Below are positions 1 through 12,462 of a stretch of 64,000 nt of DNA, piece by piece. A program made the translations under genes and the position numbers. Origin of the DNA: Isoetes taiwanensis (Eukaryota; Streptophyta; Lycopodiopsida; Isoetales; Isoetaceae); assembly GCA_021234155.1 (NCBI GenBank), contig JAJEKV010000001.1:24601189-24665188 (forward strand), given 5' to 3'. The notes beneath the pieces were generated by a model. The model ran no database searches and was not told the DNA's origin. It was given only the letters and a program-made list of their open reading frames with translations. The first letter of the stretch is position 1, and every line of letters starts with the position of its first letter.

Positions 1-113
1 AGATCTGGTTTATCGGGCGTCCATATTTCGAAGAGGTGAGCTCGCTACCATTCTCTGCGCATTGGAGATCTTATATATAATTCAATTTCTTTGATGCTTG
101 CTTCTGCAGAAGA
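1..113 (+). other. 5' UTR exon and first intron of the COR413 gene
   Basis: A donor-like AGAG|GTGAGC at position 36 and an acceptor TTCTGCAG ending at 109 suggest a non-coding exon (to 35) and a 74-bp intron. The ATG at 114 follows four bases into the next exon. The window begins inside this 5' region, so the promoter is not visible. This is inferred from splice signals only. Confidence 0.5.
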
Positions 114-1441
114 ATGGGATTCCGCAGAAATTTGCTACAGCTGGAGAGCTATCCAGATGCCATTTTTAGCGATCTCAGAACCTTGGCCGAAGCCTCAAGA
201 AATTTGGGCGTTCATTCTGTGAATTATATTGCAGCCTCTGCAGGCCATTTTGGTTTTCTGAGATGGCTCGCTACCATAGCCGCCATGTAAGTTAAATTGG
301 CCCTTTTCTTAACACTCAGTCTGAGCTTGATAGCTTAAATTGTGCTAATCACCTAGTTTAAGCTTAATAGCTTCTTTTAATCACTCCATATTTGGGCTTG
401 CAGATACCTCATTGTTGTGGACAGGACTAGGTGGAAGACAGATTTGTTGACTGGCCTTTTGGCTCCTTATATTTGGCTCAATTTTCCTCCAATTTTATTC
501 AACTTTTTTCGGTACGTATTTAGGCTTGGTTTGTTCATCCCTTTCATTTTGATAGGGGTAATGTTCCCCTCCATGACATTTCTTGGGATAAGGGCTTGGC
601 GAGTCCATTAGTCCATTAGGGAGAAGCCAAACCCTCACCCCAATAAATGTCCTGCATGGGAACATTCACCCTATGTAATTGAAAGTAGTGGTTAAATTTG
701 AGTGGTTCTTGATGAGGCCAAAGTGGCAATTTTCTAACAATCTTAGAAGGACAAAGGGGAGGCCTTTATAGCATTTAATCTAGGTTTGAAATTGGGTGAA
801 ATATCCTCCCCCTTCGTTACGTATTATACTGGACTTACGTATTATACTGGACTGACCATTTATTTCCTTTTAGTGGAGAAGTTGGCAAATGGATCGCTCT
901 CGTTGGGATAATAGTCAAACTCTTTTTCCCTCGCCGATTTCCTGGTGAGACTCAAACTTTTTCTCTTTTAGTTTAGGAAAGGATCCCCTGCCCTACTTTT
1001 TGCTAAAATCACATTACAACCAAACAATATTACCCTTAATATACCCTCTATGGACACTAATCCTATAGAAACATCCCTCCATCCGAGCACATTTGTAATT
1101 TTAGCAAATTGTATCGAAATTTCCCCTTATTTTATTTACTTTCTCTTTACTAGTATCTAAGATTTTGATCCAATGATAATGCAGATGAAGCAGAACTACC
1201 ATTGGGTCTACTTATGTTGCTAGTTGCTGCACCAAACTTTTTGGCAGTGGACTTTAGGCTGAGTGTATTTGGGTTGATAGTGAGCTTGCTTATTGGTGCT
1301 TACCTTCTCACTCAGCACATTCGCAATGCTGGAGGTTTCAGAAATGCATTTGCAGCTCAACATGGCATCCCAAACACTATTGGCATTCTTCTTCTGTTCA
1401 TATCTCCTACCTACGAAATTATTCGTCATTATATTCTGTGA
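114..1441 (+). CDS. COR413-type cold-regulated plasma membrane protein, four coding exons, complete
   Basis: The product is a multi-pass membrane protein of the COR413 (WCOR413) family, which is plant-specific, cold- and drought-responsive and placed in the plasma membrane or plastid envelope; its biochemical role is not settled. Coding exons are 114-286, 404-511, 874-944 and 1185-1441, all with GT-AG introns and matching phases, giving 202 residues, the usual family length. Visible family features are DRTRWKTDLLTGLLAPYI near residues 65-82, FNFFRGEVGKWIALVGI after it, LFFPRRFPDEAELP, and the C-terminal HIRNAGGFRNAF followed by HGIPNTIGI. About five or six hydrophobic segments are seen. The short N-terminus with no transit peptide favours the plasma-membrane (PM) subgroup over the inner-envelope (IM) one. 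The start is the first ATG after the 5' intron. No frame damage is seen. Confidence 0.93.
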
Positions 1442-2955
1442 GAGAAGTTCCTAACATTTTAAGTGGTTTTCCAAGGCATCTTCTTTTATAGGAGTTCAAA
1501 AGTAGAATTTTCACCTCCTAGAAAACTTCCACTATTAAATGTGTTACTTCCACTTTCAATAACCTCCTCTGGATTAACTTAGCTTTCTAAATGTTTTGAA
1601 TTCAAATAATTGTACATTAAGTACACTCCATTGAATATTATTGTATCGCATGGGGATCGTTTTGAAATAAAAGACAATTGGTTGTGTACATAACATTGTA
1701 TATTGTTAGTTTGATGCATTGAGCAGACATTCTAAATAGCAACATTGTGTCACGAAGTCTGCCAAATTGAAGCAAAGGATCAGGTGGGACAATGGGGGGA
1801 GAGTGAACTAGAAGAAGTGCGAAAAATGGCAGATGAGACAAGAAAGAGCTAACAAACAAAAAATTTATCTCCTTATTATTTCCTAACATGATGGTAATTT
1901 TGTTTGAGTTTCTAGTTTCCCTACCATTGAAAAAAGGAAAAAGAAATTGAAGATCCAATGGCCAAAGTTATGCCACGTCAAAAGTACCCTCCCATAAGAC
2001 AAGCCAGCTAATTATCCTTGTAATAATAGTTAGTTTTATTCCATTGTAAGTTTGATAGATAGATAGACAGACAGATATACATATAGATAGATAGTAAGAG
2101 AAGAGGGGAGGAAAGCGAAAGGTAGAGATGGATGGAGCAAAGAGTAGATTGATCTTCGTATGATTTCAACAACGAGGGGATGGAACATTGGAGATGCATG
2201 GTGGTGCAAAAATAAACAATGCAAGTTCTAGTAAACATTCTAGAGTAGAACAAAAGTTTAAGTGATACTTTGTTTCACTATAATTGCCGCAACAACAATC
2301 CCCTAAGTTTGTGCATTTTCGGCTGTCCATGTCATGATGGTTACATCAAGTTCTTAACATTCACATATAGATTAGAATCTCAAATATTAACATTCAGAAG
2401 TACATTAAAAAAGAATCATCCTTCAGATAAAAACCACACAAGGTAATTTAGAGCAAAGGGTCTAAAAATAGAATGTATCATCCTTCAGAAGAAATACTTG
2501 TATTAGGACAAAGGGTCTAAAAATCAATAACATATCCAATAGGTTGTGCCCATCATTGATGAAGAATATTCTAGCAATCACGTTTTCAAAATGACCAAAC
2601 ATTATACAATCCTCTAGCCGCAATTGAATATTAGAGATACGAGTACTTCCAGTTGGCCTTTGGTAACTTAGTAGACTGGAACACATTTTTGCACTTCTCT
2701 TCCCATCAGCAAGATACAATAATAATCATTTTAAACTATGAAAAGCAGCCTTTTGGGTTTATTTCATGAAATCTTAATGTCTTGTAGCATGTTTAGGCAA
2801 TGGAAGGTTTTGACCAATTTGACTATTTAGCCACATATGGCATGTCCAAGTATAGCCAAAATAATTGAATAAACACTTTCAACATATGAGCAACATTTCC
2901 AAATAAGAACATCCTGAATTAACTTTTAATATGCACAAACAAAATTAGAATGGGT
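1442..2955. other. Intergenic, AT-rich, no gene seen
   Basis: This is the 3' UTR of COR413 and intergenic DNA. A short GATA/GACA microsatellite lies at about 2055-2095. Short ORFs here are low-complexity and show no recognisable domain. Confidence 0.5.
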
Positions 2956-2962
2956 TTACTCC

Positions 2963-4466
2963 AAAGGACTGCACTATTGCTCTCGGCCTATACATTGACC
3001 AGCTGGAAGATTGGCTCTCTGAGCATGGAGGTGTTGGCGCCCATCTCATGCATCACATGATCCGGCAACTCATATATGCTGACGATGTCAACCTCCTGGC
3101 CTATACTTCAGAGGACATGCAACGTCACCCGGATGCTCTTGACACTTTTTGCCGATTCACCGGCATGCGAGTTAACTTGACCAAAACTAGGGTGCTGCTA
3201 GTTTCATCATCCCGTCAGCCAAGGCTTCCCTCATTCACTTACCAGGGACAAGATGTAGAGGTGGCTCCGACCTACAAGTACTTGGGGATCGAGTTCTCTA
3301 CTACCACCCATTGGGATGCTGCCATCAGGTTGCGGGTCACAGCGAGTTGGAAAGCACTATATGCCATGCTAAACAACAGCCACAAGGCGAGTTGTATGCA
3401 CAGGGCCATCAATCACACTTGTTTCGGGCCTTGGTCGAGCCGGTCCTTTTGGATGGGACAAGTGTGGGGGTCCCAGATATCCCTCAACACACGGAATGAC
3501 CTCGAAAGGTGCGAAAAGCCTTCTTGGCACGAGCCCTTGGGGTAAAGTCCACGGTTCCATACCGCATCCTACTCCAGAGACGTGTTTTCTACCCCTTCAA
3601 CGGGTTTGCATTGGAACGCCATATCATTTACTTCGAGAAGGTGGTCGCTATGGGTGATACACGCTTGCCCAACCTTGCTTTGGCCATGGCGATGGGTTCC
3701 CACGCCTCAAAAGCCCTTTGGAAGGACAAGCAAGCTCGATGGTTCTCATCGGGGTGTACATGCAAACAGATCGCATATGTAAGGACAAAGAAAGATCACA
3801 AAGCACTTAAGCTATACCTAGATGATACTTTCCTTCGCGAAGTCGCGGAGATGCGATGATGTTCTTACGCGACGCGTCGGCGGCACACTATCGCCAGCAA
3901 GTCAATCCTAGGCTCATGAGAGGCCCACACCAAGATTTGTCCACCCGGTTGCCCATGAAGAAGCCTTGGGACTTATAGCTTCCATTCGCGCAGGTGCACA
4001 TCACCTCCGCATTGAGACGGGGACGTTGGGCTCGGGAAGCACGAGAGCAAAGGCTTTGCCGTGTTGCCACCGTATGCCATTGAGGATGAATGTCATGCCC
4101 TCCAGATCTGCCCAGCATTTGCCCACATCCGAGAGCGATATGTTCGATTACTAGTGCCTGGCCAACCGCTGCATGAGTTATTGAGTACGGCGCCAGTGGG
4201 TTTGTTGGGGTCATACCTCTAGGAGGTTATGGATGCACGTTCGGTGTTGTCCTCCGGGGCGGTATTGAACCGTCCTATACAATTGTGTCTGGCGATGCCA
4301 AAGATACTTATTATTATCTAAGATTTTCCCTCGAAAACCCTTCGGGGCGTGGGTTTTTTAATCCTGTCAGTAATACGCTTGCTGCTCTCTTTTTGTTTGG
4401 GTCCCATAGGCCAATCGGTCTCCGTGGACGCTAAAAAATCTATTCTATTCTATTCTATTCTCATTG
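2963..4466 (+). mobile_element. 5'-truncated non-LTR retrotransposon (LINE copy 1), decayed
   Basis: This is the C-terminal half of a LINE reverse transcriptase. The open stretch starting near 2990 reads GLYIDQLEDWL, then YADDVNLLAY (the RT catalytic YADD box, near 3075), GMRVNLTKT and YKYLGIEF, in the normal order of the RT palm and thumb. It then breaks into other frames at 3500-3860. Near 3985-4200 a damaged C-terminal Cys/His segment can be followed (HHLRIETG, then IEDECHALQICPAF in a shifted frame), matching the intact form at 53.1 kb. The copy ends with a conserved non-coding tail and an (ATTCT)n run. Stops and frameshifts make it inactive. The 5' part, including any endonuclease, is missing. 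Confidence 0.88.
4322..4466 (+). repeat. Conserved LINE 3' tail ending in (ATTCT)n
   Basis: The stretch reads TTTTCCCTCGAAAA, a CTTCGGGG-type element, GGGTCCCATAGGCCAAT, then AAAAAATC followed by ATTCT units. It matches 53,428-53,570 almost base for base over about 120 bp. The pair defines the 3' UTR of one LINE family, which ends in a pentanucleotide microsatellite rather than poly(A). Confidence 0.85.
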
Positions 4467-4774
4467 TGCAATACAACAGCTTGCATGCAGTGGAACCAAT
4501 ATCAAAGCAGATTCTCCTGTTAAGTTTCATCAAGTGAGAAATAAAGGAATAGACTGTTGAAAATCCCTTTGTTGTAGCACTAAGTTTTTTATTTATGGCA
4601 TACTCATCAAGATGGCAAAAAAGGTGACAGACCATAAAAACACAAGGGGGCATCACCTTGTGGAACCTGTCAAAACCACGTGCATTAACGGGGAGGGGAT
4701 GGTTTTTTACCCTCTTTCATATGTCTACTAGGGGTCATGGGGGTTTTTGGATATTCTTCTAGTTATAAAACCAT

Positions 4775-4990
4775 ATGGAAAGGGGTCAAATTTTCCTATT
4801 AGAAACACGTATACAGGGCTTTTTTGGCTACCCTATGCACGCAGGTAGCATTTCTCATATAAAGAAGCACACTGACCCCAATTTTTGGTCCACTATTGAA
4901 ATCATTAATTTTTTTTGGTCCACATGTACTTTATTCAGAGATTACAGAAAAACATACATGTAGATCTGTGGAGGCGTGGTTTTACTAATT
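4775..4990 (+). repeat. Dispersed fragment related to the 1.57-kb tandem unit
   Basis: CACACTGACCCCAATTTTTGG with the following bases, and later a tail resembling CAGA-TTACATGTAG, are shared with positions near 48,096 and 49,668 inside the tandem array. This indicates that the array unit also exists elsewhere as a dispersed, diverged piece. Confidence 0.55.
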
Positions 4991-5280
4991 GATGGTGTTG
5001 TTTTTTTAAGTGGACAAGGAACGTTCACTGTTATTTTTTTTAGGAGCTGTGGTTTTTGTTTTTTAGGAGGTGTGGTTTTTTAAGGAGGTATGTTTTCTAT
5101 TAAAAGAACTGTGGTTTTTGTTTTTGAAGTGGTGGTGTTTTTAAGGAGGTGTAGTTTTTGGAGATGTGGTTTCTAAGTAAGTGTAGTTTTTAAGGAGGTT
5201 TTTTTTAAAGGATGTATGGTTCTCTAAAGGGGTGTGATATATGTGTAGTTCTCCAAAGGGGTGTGATCCTGGCTCTAAAG
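4975..5280. repeat. Degenerate GT-rich repeat
   Basis: About 300 bp are built from loose variants of GGAGGTGTGGTTTTTAA with spacing of roughly 16-25 bp. No ORF or element end is visible. Confidence 0.6.
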
Positions 5281-7250
5281 TTTTAATGGTGAGACGAGAT
5301 CTCAGTTGTTGGTTGTAGTGGTGTTACCCACCAGTAACACATTAAAAAACGCATAAGTACCTAGTTTGTCATGCCAAGTGGCCATAAACACCTAGCTTGT
5401 TATGAGAAAACACACAATAACACCACCACAAAACCACCATAAAACTCTCGGGTGGATAATACCCTAGAACTCGGGTGTTATACCTATAGTAGGGCATAAC
5501 ACCCTCGTTCCAGAGTGTTATCCCCCTCATATTTCATGCCAATTTCAATGAACATTTTATTTACAAGAAATTTATCGCGGCGGCGAACATTTCTCTTCTC
5601 CAACCCACTGCAAAAAACGTTTTGTGCTAAGTCGAATAGATCTCAATTCTGGACATCCTTGAGATGCGAAAGGACATGCAAGAGTTGAACCTGCACTATT
5701 GCCATCTGTTTTGCATCAAGGACGACATGATGCCCGAAATTACCTCATGTCGTCAAGATTTTATAGCAAAGATGTCATGATCATGGATGGTAATCAAAAT
5801 TACGTCCCCTTAATTCATGTGTGCCAAGGCTTGTGCATATAGACTTTGAATAAATGGTTGATTTGCAAATTTAGAGATAAAAAGAAAAGCCCAATATTTT
5901 CAAATAGTACCACTTGTCTTGCAATCAGTATTTAGAACTCATCTAGATTCAGCTCAATAGTGTAGTCTTCTTTCATCGGGGGCATCTCTGAAAACGTCAA
6001 AACATAATTTTAACTCTATATATAGTGTGACTAGGAGCATACGATTCAGACAATACTCTGGAATGGAGATGCATAAGAAATGAAAATGCCATGATAAGCA
6101 TCAAGTGCCTAAAACCGAAATGTGAAAAAGGGCAAAATAATTTTTGATTAAAAGAAAGAATTTTGAAGAGCTACTTGTTTAAGAGAAACATGTATAAAGT
6201 TGGTTACATCCATTTTCTAACCTGACACGATTACGAAGAACATCACCTCCAAATGTATGGTTAACAGGAAGTCTTGGCCTCCCCATCAAACTTGAATAAG
6301 AGATGTGCATGGCCCTTTGTAAGCCCTTGCTTAACAGTAAAATGTTTCTTAACATTTCTTAAAAGCAAACTTCAGCATGGACAGAGTAAGGATTAGACTT
6401 GAGAATATACTAAACCACCATACATGCCGACCTCTCAGCAGTTTATAGCATTGTTAATTTGAATAAAAGACTTTTCGTCTTATAGGCCATGTCTCTCGTG
6501 GAAAATTGATGTATAAACTTTAGACGTTCAAAATTTTCATGTCACTCATTGTAAATCGATTTAGGGCTTATACAAACCCTATTTCCATAAGATATTATAT
6601 GGCCAAAAGGCCTTGCCGTATCTAGCGCCAAAACTGGCGTTTGCATGATCTGTTTGCTTCTCAATCTACAGAGCACATATTAGATTCGCTAAAAGCACAG
6701 TCGCTAAAAGCACAGTTTCAGATTTGCCTTCTGCCGGATTTGTTGCCATTAAGTCTTGATGGGATGATACAGCTACACAACACTTGTTGAATGCCTTGAT
6801 GGGATGGTACAGCTACACAATACTTGTTGAATGCCGAATATGACACTATCAGATTGTATTCTACTATAGATGACCCTGCCAAAGCACCCATAGCCAGATT
6901 TGGTGGCTGATGCACCTCTACTTTTCAGGGGTGTGGAGCTTGAGCAGTTGCCCTGACGCATTTGCATCCCCATATAACTACTGTGCTGGATCTGTTGCCT
7001 TTGCAACAACTTAAAATTATGCTGCAACTAGGAATTCAATTCCACATGCACTTGGGCTCACAGCAACATCCTTGGCACATCGTCGTGACCTTCTCAGTTC
7101 ACAGTTAGTTGTACAGGTGAGATTGGCATGATCAGGGCTGATTTAAAGAACATATATCCACGAAAATTTAAAACAGCTTGCATAGCTCCAGACAGTAATT
7201 CCTTGCAATAGTTGAATTTGATCCTCTAAACTGATCCCGCTGCTGGGCGA
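5281..7250. other. Intergenic, no gene supported
   Basis: Mostly AT-rich unique-looking DNA. A local duplication of TTGATGGGAT...ACAGCTACACAA occurs at 6757-6820, about 39 bp apart. Nothing else could be assigned. Confidence 0.4.
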
Positions 7251-7257
7251 AATTAAA

Positions 7258-7497
7258 CTATCCATTCTGCTGCATTTGCACTTGGCTGATCTCTGCGTCT
7301 ACCAATGCCGATGCTTGGATTATTGATATCGCTCCAGAGCTCTGCTGATGATATTGCATTGGAAAAATGCGATTTGGCATTCTTGAGTTCAATTCCCAGG
7401 CTCTGAAACTATCATGTCCACTGTTTTCCCTCTTTGGATTTAGCCTCTGATCTAACTTCTGTTTTTTCTTCAGCTCCTTCAGCAGTGGGTCGTCCAA
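7258..7497 (-). other. Possible coding exon, unrecognised (79 codons)
   Basis: The minus-strand frame begins MDDPLLKELKKKQKLDQR and is Gln/Met-rich towards its end (QVQMQQNG). The composition looks more protein-like than neighbouring frames, with a basic, helix-prone start. I see no family motif and no clear splice partner. It could be a terminal exon or relic of a regulatory gene, or chance. Confidence 0.2.
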
Positions 7498-7499
7498 AT

Positions 7500-9160
7500 T
7501 TCGATAGCAAATTAATGCTGATCAAGTCGCCGGATGCCGGATCTAAGAGCAGGTGCGCAGATGCCGATTATGAAAGAGAGAAGCGCAGATGCCGCATTGT
7601 CGGACGCCATAGCCAGAAATTTTTGCTTTACCTAATGCAACGTGCCAACAAAAATACAATAGAAGTGTTGCGCACGAAAAAGCTAACAAAAATACGTGAT
7701 CATAGAAAAGAATCTTGAAGTAATATGCCAAAAGAATCCTCCTCCAATAATTATCTATCTATCTAACTATATATAAGATTCCTAGAAAAAACAAATTGGA
7801 ATTATCTATGTCTCTTGGAATGCTTTTTTCGGCAACAATTTTTTTCCGGCAGAAAGACCCTACCCTATTCTTTTCGGCACAAAGCGTGCCCGCAGCTATG
7901 GCGCCTGTATTTGCTTAAGAAAGCCGAGCATAGCCGAGGTCTGGAGATACAGCGGCAAAAACTTGGCATTTTTTAGCAGAGGATGGTTTAGCAAGGTCGG
8001 CAAGTTTGAGGTATTTTATTGACATAGCAGTTCCACACGCTTTTAATTTTCCTACCTGAACTGCCCTTCCTTCCTGGCTGTTTGTGATCCAAATATTAGA
8101 TTTCTTAGACTGTTTTCTTTGTCTGGATGATGCTCAATTAGGCATTTTTCGGCAGTCCAGCCAAACCCTCTTTCCTATCGGCACAAAGCAGGAAAGTAGG
8201 ATGCTCTTGCAGAGCTTTGAAGATCTGGCTCTTGGACTTGCAAAGATTTATAAATTGCAGAGGTAGTTTGCTGTAGATTTTTTGAAAAGAAAAGATCTCC
8301 TCAAATACAGCTCAAAAACGTCTTTTGGAGAATTTTTGCAAGCAGAAAGCCTAATATTTAAATTTGAGTCTCAGATCTGAACTTGACAGAGAATCAAACA
8401 GCTGCTTTGATCTAATCTTATGGGTTTACGAGATGTAAGCCAGGTTCCTGCATCTTTCTACATCAAAATGCTTAGAGCAAATAATTCCATTTGGGCAGCA
8501 TGCTTGCATAATTGGAACCTTCAGGGTCTGCAGTAGCCAGACAAAATCCGGCAAGAGCAGAATGGTGAAACATGCAAAACATGATTCGCCTCGCTTTCTC
8601 CTGTCTTTGTTTGCTGGATCTATTCTTCTCTTCCTCTTCTTTTCGCCATTTGGCTTAGAAATTTTTAAAACAGGATATCTCATCTTCTTCGGCTTCTCAA
8701 ATTCTACATTTTGATGCCAAATTTGGACATTCTCGGCCTGGCCTACGGTTTCTAACAAGATGAGTTTTATTTCTTAGTCCCCTGGATCTTCGAATAATCT
8801 TGCAAATCTGAGCCTGCTTCCGCTTCAATCTGTTGATTTTTGGGATTGAAAAGAGTCGTGGGTCATTCGATCTAATCCGAATTAATTTTAGATGAATATC
8901 CATTAGGGCTGTGATGCTATTTTTACCATAAGCAGATGTTAAGAATGGGTAAAAGCAGATTTTCCCTAAAATCCCTCCATTATTTTTGCTTCTGAATCTC
9001 TCTGTAGGACATGATAGTAAGAAGCACTCGGCCACATACATGTAAGTTTTCTTTTTTTGAATTTTTGGGCATAGAGAGGCTGCCGATAATTTTTTAGCAC
9101 AAGGCACTTTTATTAACACTCACTCCAACTTTCTTATGCATATACAAGATATTAAACTTC
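7500..9160. other. Gene-free region with short repeated segments
   Basis: A segment with TTTTTCGGCA...CCCT...TTTTCGGCACAAAGC at about 7825-7880 recurs at about 8141-8190, which points to an old duplication or repeat. No credible gene is seen between here and the 3' end of the receptor kinase. Confidence 0.4.
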
Positions 9161-9164
9161 CTGA

Positions 9165-11742
9165 TTATCTAGGGACATGCATGGATTCAACTCTGGGGAT
9201 CTTTAAGTAGCTACCTGTGGATAGATCCGTGCTTACAGAGCTATTTGTAGCTACATCCGAGCTCGATTGGGTCGAAGAAATGGCATTTCCAACTAAATCC
9301 ACGTTCGATTGGGACTCTGTAAACGTGGGCTCGGGAACCTCCATTTTTTCCTGTAACATCTGTATAATCTGTGGCATTGTAGGTCTTTTATCTGCATCTT
9401 TATGAATGCAGCAATATGCCAATCTGATGACCTGCTCTGCTTTGCCAGGGTCATAGTTTCCATTCAGTTTGGGATCTACAGCCTCCATAATGCTGCCAGA
9501 TCTTATTTTTTCAAAAACCCAATTAGGTATATATCCACTTATGGGATCTCGGGAACGGATCACTCTCTGTCCAGTGACGATTTCAAGAAGCACAATGCCA
9601 AAGCTATAGATGTCACATTTCTTGGTAGCTTTAGAGTCAGCAATAAATTCTGGAGCAAGGTAACCAGGAGTTCCCCTTATCTGAGTGGTGGAAACTGCGA
9701 AATCTTGTTTGATAAGTGTGGGGGAAACCATAGGGCGAGCAATGAGCATGTCTTGGTTGATAAGTTTGGCCATGCCAAGATCTGAAAGCTTAGCATGGAA
9801 ATATTCACCCAGAAGGATGTTCTGGGTTTTGATATCCAGATGAAGAACAGGATGAGAGCATCCTTCATGTAAGTATGTCAGACCTTGAGCAGTGTCCATA
9901 GCTATGGACATTCTGGTGTCCCAAGGCAATACCTTATCTGGGTCTTCTGCAAACAGCCATTTATCCAGGGACCCATTTGGCATCCATTCATAAACCAAAA
10001 GTCGGTTTAATCCTTCCAAACAGAACCCATACAGTCTCACCAGATTTATGTGATCTATTCCTCCTAGAGTCCTCACTTCAGACTCAAATTCTTTCTGCCC
10101 TTGTTTGGCTCCTTGAAGCCTCTTTACTGCCACACTTCTTCCATCTTTTAATTTTCCTCCAAAAACAGGGCCAAATCCACCTTCTCCTAATTTGGTTTGG
10201 AAACCACCCGTAGCATCTTCAAGGTGTTTGAGAGAGAATTTAAGGGGCACCCCTGGCACAGTAGTTAGAAAATCATCTTCTACCTTTTTACACTTGAACC
10301 ATATGATTAATCCAACAATAGCAGCAACTAAGTAGCCTGTTATAACAGACACTGACATAATGATAATCCTTGTAGAGGAGGATAAACTTCCTTTGTTATT
10401 TGTGGTGGAGAGCTGCACTTTGAGAAAAGCCAAGTAAGTCTTTTGAGAAGATGTGGAGACTTTTTGAAGGCTGGATACATGGTTGAAGATATGAAAGCAG
10501 GCCCGCGCTGATATATTAGCAGAGTCTTCATAAAATGCAGCCAAACATGAACAGTTTGAAAGACAAGAAGACACACAGTCTTCCTTTAGTGTCCAATTGA
10601 GAGGGGCAACATAGGAGTTCGAGAAATATGTAACATCTGAAAGATTATAGAATACCTGATTCTTTTTGCTACTTGCATCACAACTCACTGCTGTAGTGGG
10701 CTTGCATCCAGTGTTTGGATTAGAAGTATTAAATACCCCTGCAAGAGAAGAAGATGAATTTTGTGATGGACAACTGCATTGCACATTAGAGCAGATTCCA
10801 TATGATCCACAAATATCAGGCTTTAAGCATGCACTGCTCTGTCCAATCATCTCTCCATTTATCATCAAGGCACCATCCTTCCAAAGATAGTGTCTAAAAT
10901 CACCATCATATTCAAGCCTGAAGAATCTGAACTTGGAGTTGTATGCTACAGGGACCTGAAATGAGGTATGCTGGTTGCATTGAGAGCCATTGTAGAAAAC
11001 TTTATCACTGGTGGCAGAGGAAGTGTAAGTTATGACAATCCCAGTGTCTCCACATTGTTCCAAAGCTGTGCTATAATCCAAGGATCCCTTTTTGTTGGTA
11101 ATATAATATGGGAGGTATGGATCAGTGTCTGTTGAGTAGTAGACTGCTCCAGAGGGCTCAACAATTGCAGAGTAATTACCTGAAGAGCTTGAATTGGCTG
11201 CTGTGAGCTGCATGCCTTTAGTGAAAATCTGGCCAGGCAAAAAGGTATCAGCTGGGTGGTCGAAACTCTGCCATGTGATACTGCGGCTGGAATTATAGAG
11301 TATAAGGTTGCCTGATTCTGTGAGTTCGAGAGCTGAGACACGATTTCCAACAGACCATACAACACGACCATCTGCGTCGATAAGCTGGAGCTGGGATTGG
11401 TCTTGAGGAATTCTGAGTACAGGGGTGTCAAAGTTATGGCGGATTTTGACTCCGACATGCCAGACATCGATGGCATGAGAGGAGTTGAACGGAAGGAGGC
11501 AGACGATCATGGTGGTGGATGTGGAGAAATCAGAGGAGAAGAGGCCCAGCACAAAGCTGGAATTTGCAGAAGATATAATGCTGTTGTTTTGAGGCCAGAG
11601 AATAGAAGCATCCATTTGAGAAATGATACCTTATGCTGTCTACTCCAGCCTCCCACCCCGGTGTGAGCGAAATTCGCTTTGCCTCTATTCCATCATATAT
11701 TCTCAAGCAGATCAGCAAAACCAACCCCCCTATCCAAGCCAT
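9165..11742 (-). CDS. S-domain (G-type lectin) receptor-like Ser/Thr kinase, SD2-5-like, intronless; frameshift after the signal peptide
   Basis: The main frame is 11,615-9,165 (816 codons). A B-lectin-like region comes first (SALELTESGNLILYNSS near 94-110, WQSFDHPADTFLPGQ at 115-129). A Cys-rich EGF/PAN-like region spans about 262-400 (CGSYGICSNVQCSC, then CLSNCSCLAAFY). One membrane helix is at about 416-440 and the kinase at about 470-760: GEGGFG at 477-482, Lys498 in VAVKRL, HLDIKTQNI at 592-600, DLG at 612-614, APE at 654-656. The catalytic Asp594 is preceded by Leu, so this is a non-RD kinase, and DFG is DLG. The main frame lacks a signal peptide. One lies just upstream in another frame (ATG at 11,742: MAWIGGLVLLICLRI, then RISLTPGWEAGVDSI). 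The frames meet at about 11,629-11,634, where one extra base would explain the break. Family knowledge places it in the plasma membrane as a surface receptor; the ligand is unknown. Confidence 0.9.
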
Positions 11743-12201
11743 TTTGCCTACAAATTGGCATACATTTTTGCATTTCGTTTCACAGTTGCTGCTTCACTTA
11801 AATTTGGTTGTGTGTGTTCTTCGCTAAGCAGGATTGGTGATCATTTACAACGTAGTAACCTTACCACCTACCAAATGGGTCCCATACAACGATAGAGTTG
11901 TAAGTTGGAGAGTGTTCTCTTTGACAAGACAAACCTCTGGCACCAATTCTTTGGTACACAAAAAGTGCTTTTTTAATTTACTTAGACATTTTTGAGATGG
12001 AACAGGGCGACCCAAGACCCAAGAAGCGTGGAGCCCTCTTTGACATCTTAGGAATATCAAGTAAATTGACATTACTGTAGAAAGGTGTAATTCTTGGAGG
12101 AATGCGAGTAAAATTAGATAGAATGCAAGTAGAATAAGTCGGAATCCAAGTAAAAAGGTTGGAATGCAAATAAATAAGAGGGATTGTAGGGTAAAACAGC
12201 A

Positions 12202-12268
12202 GCGGCACTGATGAAGCACAACCAAAAAAATCTAGGTAGCGGCACTGATGAAGCACAACCAAAAAACT
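12202..12268. repeat. Short direct repeat, period 37 bp
   Basis: GCGGCACTGATGAAGCACAA followed by CCAAAAAA appears twice, starting at 12,202 and 12,239. Confidence 0.85.
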
Positions 12269-12408
12269 TGGTTTGAAACTTGCCACATAGCATGATATGA
12301 TAGGCGGCGGGCCAAGAATCGCATCTACCTAGTTTGCAATGTTATTTTTGTCCATTTAGCACCACATATAGAAATATACGAGGAAGAATTTATGGCTTTG
12401 ATATTATT

Positions 12409-12462
12409 CTATTCGATTATATTTCTATTCTATTCTATTCTATTCTATTCTATTCTATTGGA
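12409..12462 (+). repeat. (ATTCT)n microsatellite, possible remnant LINE tail
   Basis: About seven TATTC units follow an interrupted unit. The same pentamer ends LINE copies at 4.45, 16.4 and 53.55 kb, but the conserved tail sequence is not recognisable upstream here, so a very short LINE insertion is only a possibility. Confidence 0.5.

Noticed and set aside
6718-7027. Overlapping minus-strand frames (Gln/Ser-rich) as part of a transcription factor gene
   Set aside because: They overlap a local direct duplication, change frame within it and show no domain.
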